Translations under genes and position numbers: made by a program
Shown here: in pieces, positions 1 to 10,735 of the stretch
Layout: every line of letters starts with the position of its first letter
Position numbering within the stretch: the first letter of the stretch is position 1
NCBI RefSeq assembly: GCF_037325665.1
Contig: NC_090261.1
Span: forward strand, 29,626,515-29,690,514
Direction: 5' to 3'
Origin: Littorina saxatilis
Taxonomy: Eukaryota > Mollusca > Gastropoda > Littorinimorpha > Littorinidae
Length of the DNA stretch: 64,000 nucleotides
Notes under the pieces: generated by a model
The model's input: only the letters and a program-made list of their open reading frames with translations
The model's database searches: none
What the model was told of the DNA's origin: nothing

Positions 1-99
1 ACTAGGACATAACAGAAATAACGACCGAAACATCAACAGCAGCGATAACAACTGATGACTAAAATAACATAAAATAAATACATACCCACAACCTACAGA

Positions 100-268
100 G
101 AGAGGGGGGAGAGAGGGGGGGAAGAAAGGGAGAGAGGAGGTGAGAGAGAGAGAGAGAGAGAGAGGGGGGATAAGAAAGGGAGAGAGAGAGAGAAAGAAGG
201 GAGGAGAGAGAGAAAGAAGGGAGGAGAGAGAGAGAGAGGGGGGGGAGAGAGAGAGAGAAAGAAAGAGA
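100..268. repeat. GA-rich low-complexity tract
   Basis: Almost pure purine sequence of GA and GGGGA runs. Open frames on the minus strand here are Ser/Leu/Pro strings produced by the repeat and are not taken as genes. Confidence 0.85.
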
Positions 269-339
269 TATTAAAATAGTAAATAACACATGTATACCAA
301 TACTGGAACACACAATCTGTACACAACACACACACACTA

Positions 340-1068
340 ACTGACATCAAGGGCCCGTATACGTACTTATGATGCCCTGGTAGAGAACTAGCGTCACATA
401 GTTGTGCTTTGTAGTATGCCCCGGGGGTGTAATTATAGCTACTAGGCTAGTTCCTGCTTTACGTCGAAATTGTTTTGCTGCACTTAGTCAAAAATTCGGT
501 CACCTGTCCCTCTGCAGGCCATAAACCTTATACAATGAATAAATATACCGCTCTATGATTGAATACAGTGGGTCCACGTGTCACGTAAGTGATCATTTAC
601 CCGGCTTGAGAAGAAGAAGAAAAAGATGTAATCAGCCAGTGGCAAAATAGGCAGTGATACTGATAGCGTAAGATATAAGCTTACTGTACAATGACGTCTT
701 GCGACAGTAATACGCACTGCTGGTTTAGATTCTTGGTCTTCATTATCTTGCGTTCTGTGCATTTTGGGGGGCGATGATACCCAGAAAACCTGGCGACATT
801 TGTGTGAATCTTGCTTATATACAGATGCATGGTGTATTAACGGTTTGATCAAGATTTTTTTTTCTCGATGAAAGACTGTTCAAAGCAATGCTGGGACTAC
901 GGAAGGTGAGAACTAATTTGACAATGTATGAATTGACGAGGATTCCTGCAAAGGATGTCTTGTCTTTTTTGTTCTGCCTGTCCGTCCGTGTTAGAAGTCC
1001 TATCTATCTTTTTCTGATGTTTTTTGTCTGTCAGATGTGTGACTGCTGTCTCATTCTGCGTGTACTAC

Positions 1069-1101
<33 letters not shown>

Positions 1102-2600
1102 TGTGTGTGTTAATCAGTCTGTCTGTCTGGCCAGTGCATCTGTATCTTCGTGTACCGGCGTTTGTGAGGTAGCCACGTGTTTTGTCAACTTGTATCATCC
1201 CCCAATAAATGAAGTGTTGGCAGATGTTTTTAACCAGGCAAATAAAAGAATCCTAATCAGCTTCCTTAAGAGAAAAGAAAGGGACAGGCAATAGATGTAT
1301 CATCTTGCTTGAGGTAACATCCTGGGCTAAGATCAGCGCACAGCGCATTTAGTTTGAAAGTCACGAATGCAGAAAATGTGACAAAGCATTATTAAAAGTG
1401 ACATTGTGCATTTTTGACAAAATTACGTGCTGTGAACTGTAGCAAAGGATGCTGAATAACATTCTTGCTTTAAAAATGTTACACTTGTGAATTCGAACAC
1501 GTTGGGGGATATAAATCCGGTATCTCGGAATTCAATTCACAAATAACAGGATTTATAATTTACAGAAACTGCGCACATATAGAGCACAAACATGCAAGCA
1601 AAATAACCTTTCAGTTTTTGTGATTTCGCAAAACCATCTGGTGCGTGTAAAGATTTGCCTCCGTAGAGTATGTTTTGTTTTTTAAGCTAAAAATGTAAGA
1701 ATTAGTAAATTATCTTCTGCCGACGGCTTTTAGCCCGCGTCTTGTGCGAATTGTGTTGCCTTTTCCCGACGCTGTCACAAATGACAAAAACGAGGCTACT
1801 CTCACTTTCCGAACAAGGATTTTTATCCAGGATACGCAGCTTTAACTACCTACGCTTGACAGGATTCTGTCCGGATCTGTTTCCCGGATCTGGGAATATA
1901 CCCACGTGTGTGTAGTATGATGGATGTTTTCGGACTTAAATATTATTAGGCAAAGGCGTGGGATATTTCGTTTGGCGTAAATAAAGGTGTATAATTTACG
2001 TAGACGTTCATTGCTGAATTTCGGTTGCGCTGTGTGATTTTGAGGTGTGCTTTAAGATAGGGATAGCTATTCTGAGCTGCTCAGTCGAGTGTTTCTTTCT
2101 GATGAGTTGGTTTCCGTTTCGACACCGATCGTGATTTTCATGGTTTTTGATGCTGAATTTTTAATATAGGTTTATAGTTAGAATGACTTTGAGTACGTAC
2201 GTATACGCTCTAAAAATACAAGTGCGTGTGAAATATATGCGGAACCAGATTCCTGACACAGCAAACGATTTTCATCGGCGTATATATATATTAGTTTGTA
2301 TAGGGTTCGCGGTGTAGTATGTGTGTGTGACAAGCCTAAAGCTCCTGTTTTTAGTATAAAGTAGCAGTGAAGTTTGTGGCTGTGACTTCACAAAACACTT
2401 CTTATTAATCATAAAGTTACCGCAGTGTGCTTTCTGTTGTATGTGTCTTCCCAGAGCGAGCTACTCTGCAAGAAGACCACTCACGCGATAGCGGTTGGAG
2501 TTAAACTGCTTGTGCCTCTTTATGTTCGGCGAGTTTTATTGATTTTTCTTCCCTCCTTGGTGCTACTGTGGCTGTCTTTCCTAAGGAACTGAAGGCACGG
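340..2600. other. Spacer with no recognised gene
   Basis: I see no gene here. A short GA run lies near 1070-1100. The part after about 2400 may belong to the 5' region of the acyl-CoA synthetase gene, but no promoter element is clear enough to call. Confidence 0.5.
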
Positions 2601-2743
2601 ACAGACTTTGGTTAAAGAAAAAGCGGGGGATTTAATTATCCCGTCTCAACAGGGGAGCGTGGATCTTTGTGTTGTCATTTTGAAGGCAGGAGACTCGACA
2701 CACACAACTATACAACGAGTGAAGAAAGGAGTGAACAAGAGCT

Positions 2744-2758
2744 ATGGTTTTGGAAAAG
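2744..2758 (+). CDS. Candidate first coding exon of the acyl-CoA synthetase (5 codons)
   Basis: An ATG in the context gctATGg is followed by codons for VLEK and then a GT donor (gtctgt) at 2759. The exon ends in phase 0, and the next acceptor at 5882/5883 also opens in phase 0 with GTG ATG GCG, so joining gives [13 protein letters not shown] in frame. This is an inference from phase and open frame only. The alternative is that translation starts at the ATG at 5886 and this region is 5' untranslated or intergenic. Confidence 0.3.
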
Positions 2759-2794
2759 GTCTGTGTGCTTGTCTGTCTGTTTGTCTGTCTGGCT

Positions 2795-2796
<2 letters not shown>

Positions 2797-2884
<88 letters not shown>

Positions 2885-2905
2885 TGTGTCTCTCTCTCTC
2901 TCTCT

Positions 2906-2956
<51 letters not shown>
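2797..2956. repeat. (CT)n-(GT)n compound microsatellite
   Basis: About 85 bp of CT followed by CT/GT mixtures and about 45 bp of GT. If 2744-2758 is a real exon, this tract begins about 40 bp into its intron. Confidence 0.95.
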
Positions 2957-2959
<3 letters not shown>

Positions 2960-3227
2960 CCTCCTCTCTGCGTGCCTTGTGCCATCGTAAGCAACTATAA
3001 TAAAAAAATATATATAATAATAAAAAATTAAATCATTCTGGCTGGAGGATAACTCTAATATCGGCTATCATTATTTGTAACTAAACGACTATGTTTTAAC
3101 CTACAGTACCTAAAAACGCAAGTTTAAAGACGAAGAAGTATGTACGCTCACAACAAATCGTTTTATTAAAGTCCCTAGTTTAAATTAAAGAATGACTTTT
3201 CAGGAACAGGAAGAAACCTTACGGGTT

Positions 3228-3297
3228 GGTTGGCTGGTTTTTGGGTTTTAATGTCCCTTCAGCAGATGCTAGCTGCTATTCGAGACCGAACCTTACG
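3228..3297. mobile_element. Short retroposed fragment flanked by a 12-bp duplication
   Basis: A short insert of about 65 bp is flanked on both sides by ACCTTACGGGTT. A perfect 12-bp duplication around a short insert is typical of target-primed retroposition. The inserted text resembles the reverse complement of a SINE or LINE 3' tail, but the source element is not identified. Confidence 0.45.
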
Positions 3298-3375
3298 GGT
3301 TAAATTTAACACAGGGAATCCTTGGTGCTTCCTTGTTTCGTTGTTTGAACACACACGTTTGATGTTGAAGGCAGT

Positions 3376-3684
3376 TTAAAGGCACGCTCCTTCTCGTGTA
3401 AGCAGTTGCGTTCAACAAGTCAGATCTGACCAGGCTTTTTCATGTGGTAAGACTATCCCTCCACTTGGACACATACCAAGAATTAACACCCTGACTGCTT
3501 GTTTTGGCGAGCTTGAATTTGTTGATGAAATAATTAGTTTGTTTTCCAAATAATGAAAGCACCCAGCTGCAGGCTGCTCATATGTATGTGACCAAGTGGA
3601 GGGATGGTCTTATCCCATGTAAAATCTTGGCCAGTTTTGAGACGGTGAGCTGAACTGTGTTCACGAACAGGAGTGTGCCTTTAA
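3376..3684. mobile_element. TTAA-flanked short inverted-repeat element, 301 bp
   Basis: The body at 3380-3680 begins AGGCACGCTCC and ends with AGGAGTGTGCCT, with TTAA on both sides. The subterminal parts also mirror each other (ccctccacttgg against ccaagtggaggg). No coding capacity. TTAA target duplications are used by piggyBac and Kolobok-type transposases, which is as far as the family can be placed. Confidence 0.65.
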
Positions 3685-3928
3685 TTAAAGAATGGCTATT
3701 CAACAGGAACAGGAATAAACTGTACGAGTTTAAAATGACCCGGAAAATCCTTGCCTCTTCCTTGTTTCGTTGTTTGAACACATATGTTAACATTTGATGT
3801 TTAAGGCAGTTTAAAGGTACCGTTTTGCCCGTCTGAACGTTTACTTACAGCATCACATATAAGATAATATCTGTTCGGATTTTTACCAGGATAAAAGCCA
3901 CCCACTTGAACTTGTACCCCTAAATCAG

Positions 3929-4080
3929 CATCCTGGATGCTTTCTGTGCAATCATGTATGCTTTCTGTGCAATCCTGGATGCTTTCTGTGCAATCATGTA
4001 TGCTTTCTGTGCAATCCTGGATGCTTTCTGTGCAATCCTTGATGCTTTCTGTGCAATCCTGTATGCTTTCTGTGCTTTCC
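3929..4080. repeat. 21-bp minisatellite, about 7 units
   Basis: The unit is close to ATGCTTTCTGTGCAATCCTG, repeated with few changes. It runs straight into the body of a tRNA-derived SINE, where the SINE's A-box half would be expected. Confidence 0.85.
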
Positions 4081-4345
4081 GTGATCGGGAGGTCGTGGGT
4101 TCGAACCCCGGCCGGGTCATACCTAAGACTTTAACATTGGCAATCTAGTGGCTGCTCCGCCTGGCGTCTGGCATTATGGGGTTAGTGCTAGGACTGGTTG
4201 GTCCGGTGTCAGAATAATGTGACTGGGTGAGACATGAAGCCTGTGCTGCGACTTCTGTCTTTGTGTGGTGCACGTTATATGTCAAAGCAGCACCGCCCTG
4301 ATATGGCCCTTCGTGGTCGGCTGGGCGAAAGGCAAACAAACAAAC
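4081..4345 (+). mobile_element. 5'-truncated tRNA-derived SINE
   Basis: A pol III B-box-like stretch (GGGTTCGAACCCC) near 4097-4110 is followed by a conserved-looking SINE body and a CAAA-type tail at 4330-4345. The A-box half of the tRNA head is missing and the 21-bp minisatellite stands in its place. Confidence 0.65.
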
Positions 4346-4870
4346 TTAAAATGGGGGTAATTTTACAGAGGATATGGTCGTGTAGGCGTGTAGGACATTA
4401 CCTTTAAAACAACAACAGGGACAGGGACGTACGGGTTAAAAATTGAACGGAAAATCCTTGCCTCTTCCTTGTGTCGCTGTTTGAATAAACCTGTTTGATA
4501 AGGGAAATTTGAAAAGGTTGGGTTAAAATAAGAATCATCTGTTTTGATTATAAACCAACCTACTATATATAGTTAGTGCATGCTGCTCTTTATATAACGT
4601 GGCTGTGGACAATTTTTTGTTGGAGATAACGACAGATCGAGACACAGAGCCGTTCAAAGCGTTTCGGGTATTTGAGAGGAAAAAAACACTGGTCAGAACA
4701 TTCTCAGTAAGTCTGTTCGTTTGGTCACTGCAGGTGGTGGATGTGGTTTACCTGTCATTGATGGTTCTGGGTGCGAAGTACCGCCCGCACTGTTGTTTGG
4801 TGTGTGTGTTTGTTTGTTTGTTTGCTTGTTTCTTTCTTTCTTTCTTTCTTTCTTTGATTTTCGACTTCTT

Positions 4871-5167
4871 TTAACCTTCGCCCGTCCGGGTTATCGACTA
4901 CACACGGAAGTCATCGTGTGGCCGTGCGGACCCATGCTTCTCATTTCCTTCTTTGAGAAACATGCACGGCCCCACGATGTTTCTAGTCTAAATATGACCT
5001 TTTTTTGTTTTGTTTACTTCTCGCTGAAATGTTAGGACATAAGAGCTTTTTAGGTGCCTGAGGCATTCTTAAAAGTTCATTAAAAAAATGCCAACTAGTT
5101 TAAGAGATATTTGCAATTAAACACCCTTCTGGGTCTACACGGACCCACGACCACCGGCGAAGGTTAA
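4871..5167. mobile_element. TTAA-flanked short inverted-repeat element, 289 bp
   Basis: The body at 4875-5163 begins CCTTCGCC and ends GGCGAAGG, with TTAA on both sides. A related right half lies at about 23365-23592, showing that this is a repeat family. No open frame of note. Confidence 0.65.
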
Positions 5168-5234
5168 TTGTCTTCGTCCCTGTAAGGTCCCTATACCCAA
5201 CCGACACCCCCAACCTCCCTCTCCCTTCATTATA

Positions 5235-5697
5235 GGACTGGGTGGCCGAGTGGTAAACGCACTTGCCTCGGAAGCGAGAGGTTGCGAGTTCGACCCTGGG
5301 TCAGGGCGTTAGCAATTTTCTCCCCCCTTTCCTAACCTAGGTGGTGGGTTCAAGTGCTAGTCTTTCGGATGAGACGAAAAACCGAGGTCCTTTCGTGTAC
5401 ACTACATTGGGGTGTGCACGTTAAAGATCCCACGATTGACAAAAGGGTCTTTCCTGGCAAAATTGTATGGGCATAGATAAAAATGTCCACCAAATACCCG
5501 TGTGACTTGGAATAATAGGCCGTGAAAGGTGAATGCTCGCCCTAATAGGCTTGAGGTTTGCTGGCCGATGTGAATGCGTGATATATTGTGTAAAAAATTC
5601 CATCTCACACGGCATAAATAAATCCCTGCGCCTTGAATCCGTGGTTGAGATATGTGCGCAATATAAATTGCATAAAATAAAATAAAATAAATAAAAT
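5235..5697 (+). mobile_element. tRNA-derived SINE, full length
   Basis: The head (5235-5305) resembles a tRNA of the Leu/Ser type, with an A box around TGGCCGAGTGG and a B box around GAGTTCGACCC. A ~330-bp body follows and the tail is (AAAT)n. An inverted copy lies at about 63090-63526. It is called a SINE rather than a tRNA gene because the body and tail are repeated with it. Confidence 0.8.
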
Positions 5698-5882
5698 GAT
5701 CTGTCCCCAAACAATATGTCGCCTCTTTTCAGTGCACCACCCGTAGTAAGTGTGCGTCTGTCTTTCTAGGTGAAAGTGAGTGTCACAATTAACTATTCTC
5801 AGAACCAACACGTTCTGACAGCAAGGTTTCTGAATAAAACTTCACACTGAATTCTACCTCTGGCTTTTTTTTTTTTTACCAG

Positions 5883-6200
5883 GTGATGGCGGCGGTTCCA
5901 GGGCACACGGTGGAAGAGCTCATCCACCACTGGAGCCTTATCCACCCAGACACTGAGGCCTTCGTCTCCTACGCTCCGGACACGCACGAGCGGCGCTCGC
6001 TCACCCGCAACGATGTCCACGTGCTTTCGAGAAAATTCGCCGCCAAGCTTCGCCAGTTCGGCGTCGGAAAGGGGGACGTGGTGTGTGTGTCGCTGCCCAA
6101 CTGTCTGGAACGGGTGGTGGCCGACTTTGGGACCATCTGCTCGGGTGCCATCGCCCTCAATGGGCAGGTGTTCCGCGCTGATGGGGAGGATTTAATACAT
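5883..6200 (+). CDS. Acyl-CoA synthetase, N-terminal exon
   Basis: The exon follows a T-rich tract and AG at 5881-5882. It encodes the N-terminal part of the AMP-binding domain, including [13 protein letters not shown] and [20 protein letters not shown]. The frame stays open past the splice site to 6251, but the family similarity stops at GEDLIH, which supports the cut at 6200/6201 before GCAAGT. Confidence 0.75.
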
Positions 6201-6313
6201 GCAAGTTCTTGTCTTACACTAAGTTACAGTGAGGGGGTGGAGGTGACGTAAAGGGCAGGTAACGGCAGTCACCGTTTTTATATGTTCGGTTTTCTTTGTT
6301 CTGAACTAGTTTG

Positions 6314-6356
<43 letters not shown>

Positions 6357-6597
6357 GTGTGTGTTACTGTGTGTGTTACTGTGTGTGTTACTGTGTGTGT
6401 TACTGTGTGTGTGTTACTGTGTGTGTGTTACTGTGTGTATGTGCGTGCTTGCGTGCGTGAGTGCGTGTGTGTTTGAGTGTTCGCGCGTGTGTGTAAGAAC
6501 TAAGATGTTTTGTTTTTTTCCGTTCTGTTTGTTACTGTGTGTGTGTGTGCGCGCGCGTATGTGTGAGATGTTGTTTTATGTGTGTCAGTGTTAGTAA

Positions 6598-6678
<81 letters not shown>

Positions 6679-8232
6679 CGGCCAGACACCCATTTTGCGT
6701 CCTTGAAAAAAAATGATCACGGGGATCATGTAAGATGTTCATGGTATTGACATTGTTATGCGAGATGCACTGCGCGCTTGTGACGGACATTATAGAGACA
6801 GCGAAAGAAAACGATGCATCGGTCTGTCTGTCTGTCTCTCTGTCGACTGTTCTGATCTCTCTGTTCTCTTTCTACTCAGGCTATCAACATCAGCAAGGCT
6901 AAAGCAGTGGTGCTCGACCCAACTTCCACCACCGGGGCCTGGGCCATCCTCAAGAAGTACGTCACCGAGCTGGACTGTGACGTCAAGTGTGACGCACTAC
7001 CTCACCTTCGACGCGTCATCAGCTGTCGCCGAAACGACGCAAACCTCGACCTTGATTTTTTTACGGATCTTCGAGACTTCAACAAGTCTCTGCAGCGTGC
7101 CCATGCGCTGACGTCGGACGTGGCGGTAATATGGACGACTTCCGGCAGCACAGGCTACAGCAAGCTGGTGCCACAGACGCACGAGAATCTGACACACATC
7201 GCGTTGCAGGTGCTGCACATATCAGGGTTGAGGGGAGGGGAGAGGCTCCTTAACTGCGCCCCCTTAGGCTGGGCTGGCGGGTTCCCCCTGTGGTTTCTCG
7301 CGTCGGGAGCTACGCGTGTGTTTGTGGACACGCGTAGAGGCCCGCCGCGTGACATGGCCGCGGCGTTGTGGGAGTGCGTGCAGAGGGAGAAGTGCGTGTA
7401 CGTCTTCGCTTCTCCGATGTACGTCTCCTCCATTCTGGAACGCCCGGAGCTGTGGCAGGAGGAGAACCACGCCAACGCCGTGTGGAAACCGCGAGGGATC
7501 TGCATCGCGGGACAGCCCATGAAGAGGTTCGTGGTGGCGGCGGCCGGCGGGAGGCTGTGCGAGCACATCGACATCAACTACGGGACGACAGAGTGCGGGG
7601 TGATCGCCACCACACGGGTGACCGACCCCGACACTTTCTTCGACGGGGTGACAGGCAGAGCGGCCCCGGGGACGGAGATACGGGTGGTGGACGAGGGGTT
7701 GAATGACGTGGGGATGGGGGAGACGGGAGAGATCCTGGCTCGAAACCCGGCGCTGTACGGAAAATACCTGGACAACGAAGAAGCTGCGCGGAGAGCCTTC
7801 ACGCAAGACGGTTGGTTCCGAACGGACGATGTCGGATACTTCCTTCCGGACCGACAGCTCGTGCACCTTGGCAGGCGGTGTGACGTCATCACCCGGGGTG
7901 CCTACCTCTGTTACCCCGGGTGGCTGGAGACCTTGCTTCGCCGTGCGCCCGGGGTGCGCGACGTCTGCGTGGTTCCCGTACCCGACCCGGTCCTGCACCA
8001 CGAGATCTGTGCCTGTGTGGTACCCGCGCACCTCCCTCCCCCTGCAGACTTTGAGGCTTCGCTGCGGAGTTTTGCTGACTCCCAGCTTTTGACTCAGCCC
8101 GGGGATTCGCAGCATATGATTCCAAAATACTACGTCACCTTGCCCTCCCTCTCTTTGACTCCAACGGGCAAGATTAGTCGGAGGGAAGTGGGAGAGCTAG
8201 CGAGAAAGGAACTAGGGTTGTTTGAACAATAG
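5883..8232 (+). CDS. Acyl-CoA synthetase of the ANL (AMP-binding) superfamily, ACSF2-like
   Basis: Two exons, 5883-6200 and 6880-8232, encode about 555 residues from the ATG at 5886, close to the usual length without a targeting peptide. The family activates a carboxylic acid with ATP to an acyl-adenylate and passes it to CoA. Core motifs seen are TSGSTGYSK (residues 192-200, phosphate loop), YGTTE (339-343), GWFRTDD (416-422, where GWFxTGD is usual) and PTGKISR with the A10 lysine at 536. The A8 hinge reads GRRCDV...YPGWLE, so the usual Glu of the PxExE stretch is Trp and a usual Lys is Cys. The intron is best read as GC-AG: the acceptor at 6879/6880 opens in phase 0, and only GCAAGT at 6201 gives a matching phase. 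The substrate cannot be told from sequence. A five-codon first exon may lie at 2744. Confidence 0.88.
6201..6879 (+). other. Probable GC-AG intron of the synthetase gene, rich in GT repeats
   Basis: The intron begins GCAAGT and ends TTTCTACTCAG. Most of it is GT-type microsatellite (about 6320-6675) with TTACT-interrupted units. The nearby GT at 6205 would leave phase 1 and does not match the phase-0 acceptor; the GT at 6168 has a poor context and would remove the conserved VFRADGEDL stretch. Confidence 0.6.
6320..6675. repeat. (GT)n and GTGTGTTACT microsatellite
   Basis: A GT array, a set of GT blocks interrupted by TTACT, and a second pure GT array of about 74 bp at 6600-6673. Cys/Val and His/Thr open frames here are products of the repeat. 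Confidence 0.95.
6880..8232 (+). CDS. Acyl-CoA synthetase, main catalytic exon
   Basis: A single 1353-nt exon starts in phase 0 at [14 protein letters not shown] and carries all the catalytic motifs from the phosphate loop to the C-terminal lysine, ending [11 protein letters not shown]-stop at 8232. It is much more GC-rich than its surroundings. Long frames on the opposite strand (7264-8115) are shadows of this exon. Confidence 0.92.
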   Translation, partial: AINISKAKAVVLDPTSTTGAWAILKKYVTELDCDVKCDALPHLRRVISCRRNDANLDLDFFTDLRDFNKSLQRAHALTSDVAVIWTTSGSTGYSKLVPQTHENLTHIALQVLHISGLRGGERLLNCAPLGWAGGFPLWFLASGATRVFVDTRRGPPRDMAAALWECVQREKCVYVFASPMYVSSILERPELWQEENHANAVWKPRGICIAGQPMKRFVVAAAGGRLCEHIDINYGTTECGVIATTRVTDPDTFFDGVTGRAAPGTEIRVVDEGLNDVGMGETGEILARNPALYGKYLDNEEAARRAFTQDGWFRTDDVGYFLPDRQLVHLGRRCDVITRGAYLCYPGWLETLLRRAPGVRDVCVVPVPDPVLHHEICACVVPAHLPPPADFEASLRSFADSQLLTQPGDSQHMIPKYYVTLPSLSLTPTGKISRREVGELARKELGLFEQ

Positions 8233-8864
8233 GTGAACTATGGACTAGAGTTAGATTGGGATTTTCCGTTTTGTTCCTCCCCCTATTGTATGTGCTTTGA
8301 TGGAAACAGAACACAAACTGAGATTTGACAGAGAAATATTGTTAGGTCGGAATGTCCACTTTTTTCTTCTTTTTTTCTTTCTCGACTTTAAGAGAGATGC
8401 TTCCATGCTCTGACTGTTTGCACGACTTTAAACATACAGAATGTCCGATTTCCTATTTTTTCGGCGGTATTAAAGTTTCGTCGTAGACTTAGATATACGA
8501 CCGCGTGACATGTTGGGCTCAGTTTCATTTATTTTCGGTGCAGTCCCTCGTTCCGTTTGTGGTTACGTGGATCAGTGCTTGATGTCGATATGATTGTTTT
8601 GTGTCTGTGCCCTGCTCTTTGTTTATGACAAAGGCAAGTCGATGTTTATTTGTTCACGTTTAAAGTGATTTATTTATTTATTTAATTTTGTTATGAGAAA
8701 AAAAAGTGGTTTGTACGCTTTTTTCATTTGATTCCTTATGGTTGTGAGTGTTTCTTTGACACATTTTCTTTAACCAACTCTTCGCCATTCTATAACGAGA
8801 AAAACAACTAAACAAAACCGAAGCGAGCGTTTTATGGGTTTTGTCTTGTGCTGAATGTATTTGC

Positions 8865-8911
<47 letters not shown>

Positions 8912-8991
8912 ACTTTTTGTTACAAGGATTAAGATTTAGTACCGTCTCCTTGACTCAGGTGGAGATATGTTGTATACTAGTTTGCACACAA

Positions 8992-9045
<54 letters not shown>

Positions 9046-9290
9046 GCGCGCGCGCACTCAAATACACTTTCTGTCGTGACGTACGGCAAGTCTAGTAATT
9101 CAAACGTGGATCTCTCCTCAGTGAAGTTGCCTCCCTTCCGACCATGGCCAGTAACACTTGACTAAAAGTATTATTTTTTTCATGTGTGGAAAGCTTGAAC
9201 TACGAAAAACAACAATTCTTAGACTTCTATTTAAAATTACAAGCGAAATTAATACATTTAGTCTATCTGTCAAACTCACTCGCTGTTAGC
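8233..9290. other. 3' flank of the synthetase gene; GA and CA microsatellites
   Basis: Presumed 3' UTR and spacer. A possible ATTAAA polyadenylation variant lies near 8470. A GA array sits at about 8867-8908 and a CA array at about 8996-9042. No further gene seen. Confidence 0.5.
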
Positions 9291-10095
9291 TTGAAGGGAC
9301 AAGCCAGCATAGCGCATTAGCATAGAGGAAACCGTGCTTTTCGTTATTCTTTTGAACTTCCTGAGCTTATTTTTGATCCAAACATGGCATATTTATATGT
9401 TTTTGGAATCAGGAAATTATAAAGAATATAAGATGGAATCCTTTATTCAATCGATTATTCAAATTTCAATTTTAATTAGAATTTTCCGATTTTTAATAAA
9501 CCCCCCGCGGGTTAGGGGGAAGAATTTACCCGATGCTCCCCAGCATGTCATAAGAGGCGACTAACGGATTCTGTTTCTCCTTTTACCCTTGTTAAGTGTT
9601 TCTTGTATAGAATATAGTCAATGTTTGTAAAGATTTTAGTCAAGCAGTATGTAAGAAATGCTTTGTACTGGAAACTTGCATTCTCCCAGTAAGGTCATAT
9701 ATTGTACTACGTTGCAAGCCCCTGGAGCAATTTTTTGATTAGTGCTTTTGTGGACAAGAAAAACAAGTGGCTCTCTCCCATCTCCCCCCCCCCCCCCCCC
9801 TTTCCCCGTCGCAATATAACCTTCGTGGTTGAAAACGACGTTAAACACCAAATAAAGAAAGAAAGATTTGTAATAACCAAACTCATTTATTAATTTGTTA
9901 TATTCTAAGCTGAAATGCAACCCCATTGTCCGGGCTTCTTCGAAGATTGCTTGACCAAAATGTCAATCAATTTTAACCAAAACTGAGAGCGTGACTGTAC
10001 CGCCTCAAATTTCACAAAAAGGCGGAAATGACGTCATCAAAGACATCTATCGTAAAAAATAAAGAGGAAAAAAACGTCTGCGGATATCATTTATG

Positions 10096-10146
<51 letters not shown>

Positions 10147-10160
10147 TCACGTTTCACTAT
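9290..10160 (-). mobile_element. Diverged copy of a ~750-850-bp interspersed repeat
   Basis: Shares with 52949-53700 and 59834-60684 the blocks 'tatatgtttttggaatcagg' and 'atgacgtcatcaaagacat', and ends near a CA array at 10097-10143. It is interrupted by a SINE-like element at 9501-9866, so it is older than that insertion. Confidence 0.6.
9501..9866 (+). mobile_element. SINE-like element with a conserved 3' end
   Basis: Starts at CCCCCCGCGGGTTAGGGGG and ends GTTAAACACCAAATAAAGAAAG, with a poly-C stretch inside. An inverted copy lies at about 57675-58050 and shares both ends. The A-rich tail suggests retroposition; no clear tRNA head is visible. Confidence 0.6.
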
Positions 10161-10310
10161 ATCACAGAAGGTGATTATGAACGGTTAGTTACTGCTAACT
10201 AACCACACCACGATTCACTCTCGCAGTCATACAAATAGATAGAATCAACAAAAGTATAAGTTTCAGACGCCTGTTTATATACTATCTCGCCACCTCCCTC
10301 GAGACTTCAC

Positions 10311-10640
10311 TTATCTTACCCCTGAGCCATCGTGAACCCGTGTGATTCAGTTTCCCTTTTTCACAATGTAGTCGTCAGTTTGTAATTTGAATGCGACTCG
10401 CTGTAAGCTTATCTGCAATAGCACGTTATTATGTACCTCTGAATCTGTCAATTCATTATTTAGATTTTAGTCCGATTTTGTTATCAGAAAATCCGCAAAA
10501 TTAATTCTTTGAAAATTGCTCGCTCTTTGGCACCTAGGGTGTTCCCGTTCGGTGAGCGTTCAAATGGAAGGGTGTTTGTACTGTGTGTAAAAGCCTGACA
10601 GTATCTGTGATGGTTTACGGGAGGCGTACTGTGCCTGTAA
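10311..10640 (-). mobile_element. Partial copy of the AGGCACAGTAAGCCTCC element
   Basis: Carries 'ccctgagccatcgtgaaccc' and ends in the inverted-repeat end of the 834-bp element at 25211-26044. The left inverted repeat is absent, so the copy is truncated. Confidence 0.6.
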
Positions 10641-10668
10641 GTATACTAGCTGATACCACCCCCCACCC

Positions 10669-10670
<2 letters not shown>

Positions 10671-10707
<37 letters not shown>

Positions 10708-10735
10708 ACACACACACACACACACACATACACAC
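10671..10735. repeat. (CA)n microsatellite
   Basis: About 60 bp of CA with a few interruptions, about 270 bp upstream of the start codon of the first GT43 gene. Confidence 0.9.

Larger units (their letters stand above)
3175..4500. repeat. Three diverged copies of a ~110-bp block split by insertions
   Basis: The block with 'cttccttgtttcgttgtttg' occurs near 3330, 3760 and, more diverged, near 4465. The copies are separated by a TTAA-bounded element (3376-3684) and by a minisatellite plus SINE (3929-4345), so an older tandem duplication was later interrupted. Confidence 0.6.

Noticed and set aside
5235-5305. tRNA gene
   Set aside because: The tRNA-like head is followed by a repeated body and A-rich tail and has a second copy at 63455-63526, so it is a SINE head. 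The same holds for 17717-17784.
7132-7160. Reading TSGSTGYSK as a broken phosphate loop
   Set aside because: Ser for Thr and Tyr-Ser for x-Pro occur among active members of the family; the loop looks functional.
7264-8115. 283-codon frame on the - strand
   Set aside because: Shadow of the GC-rich synthetase exon; no domain.
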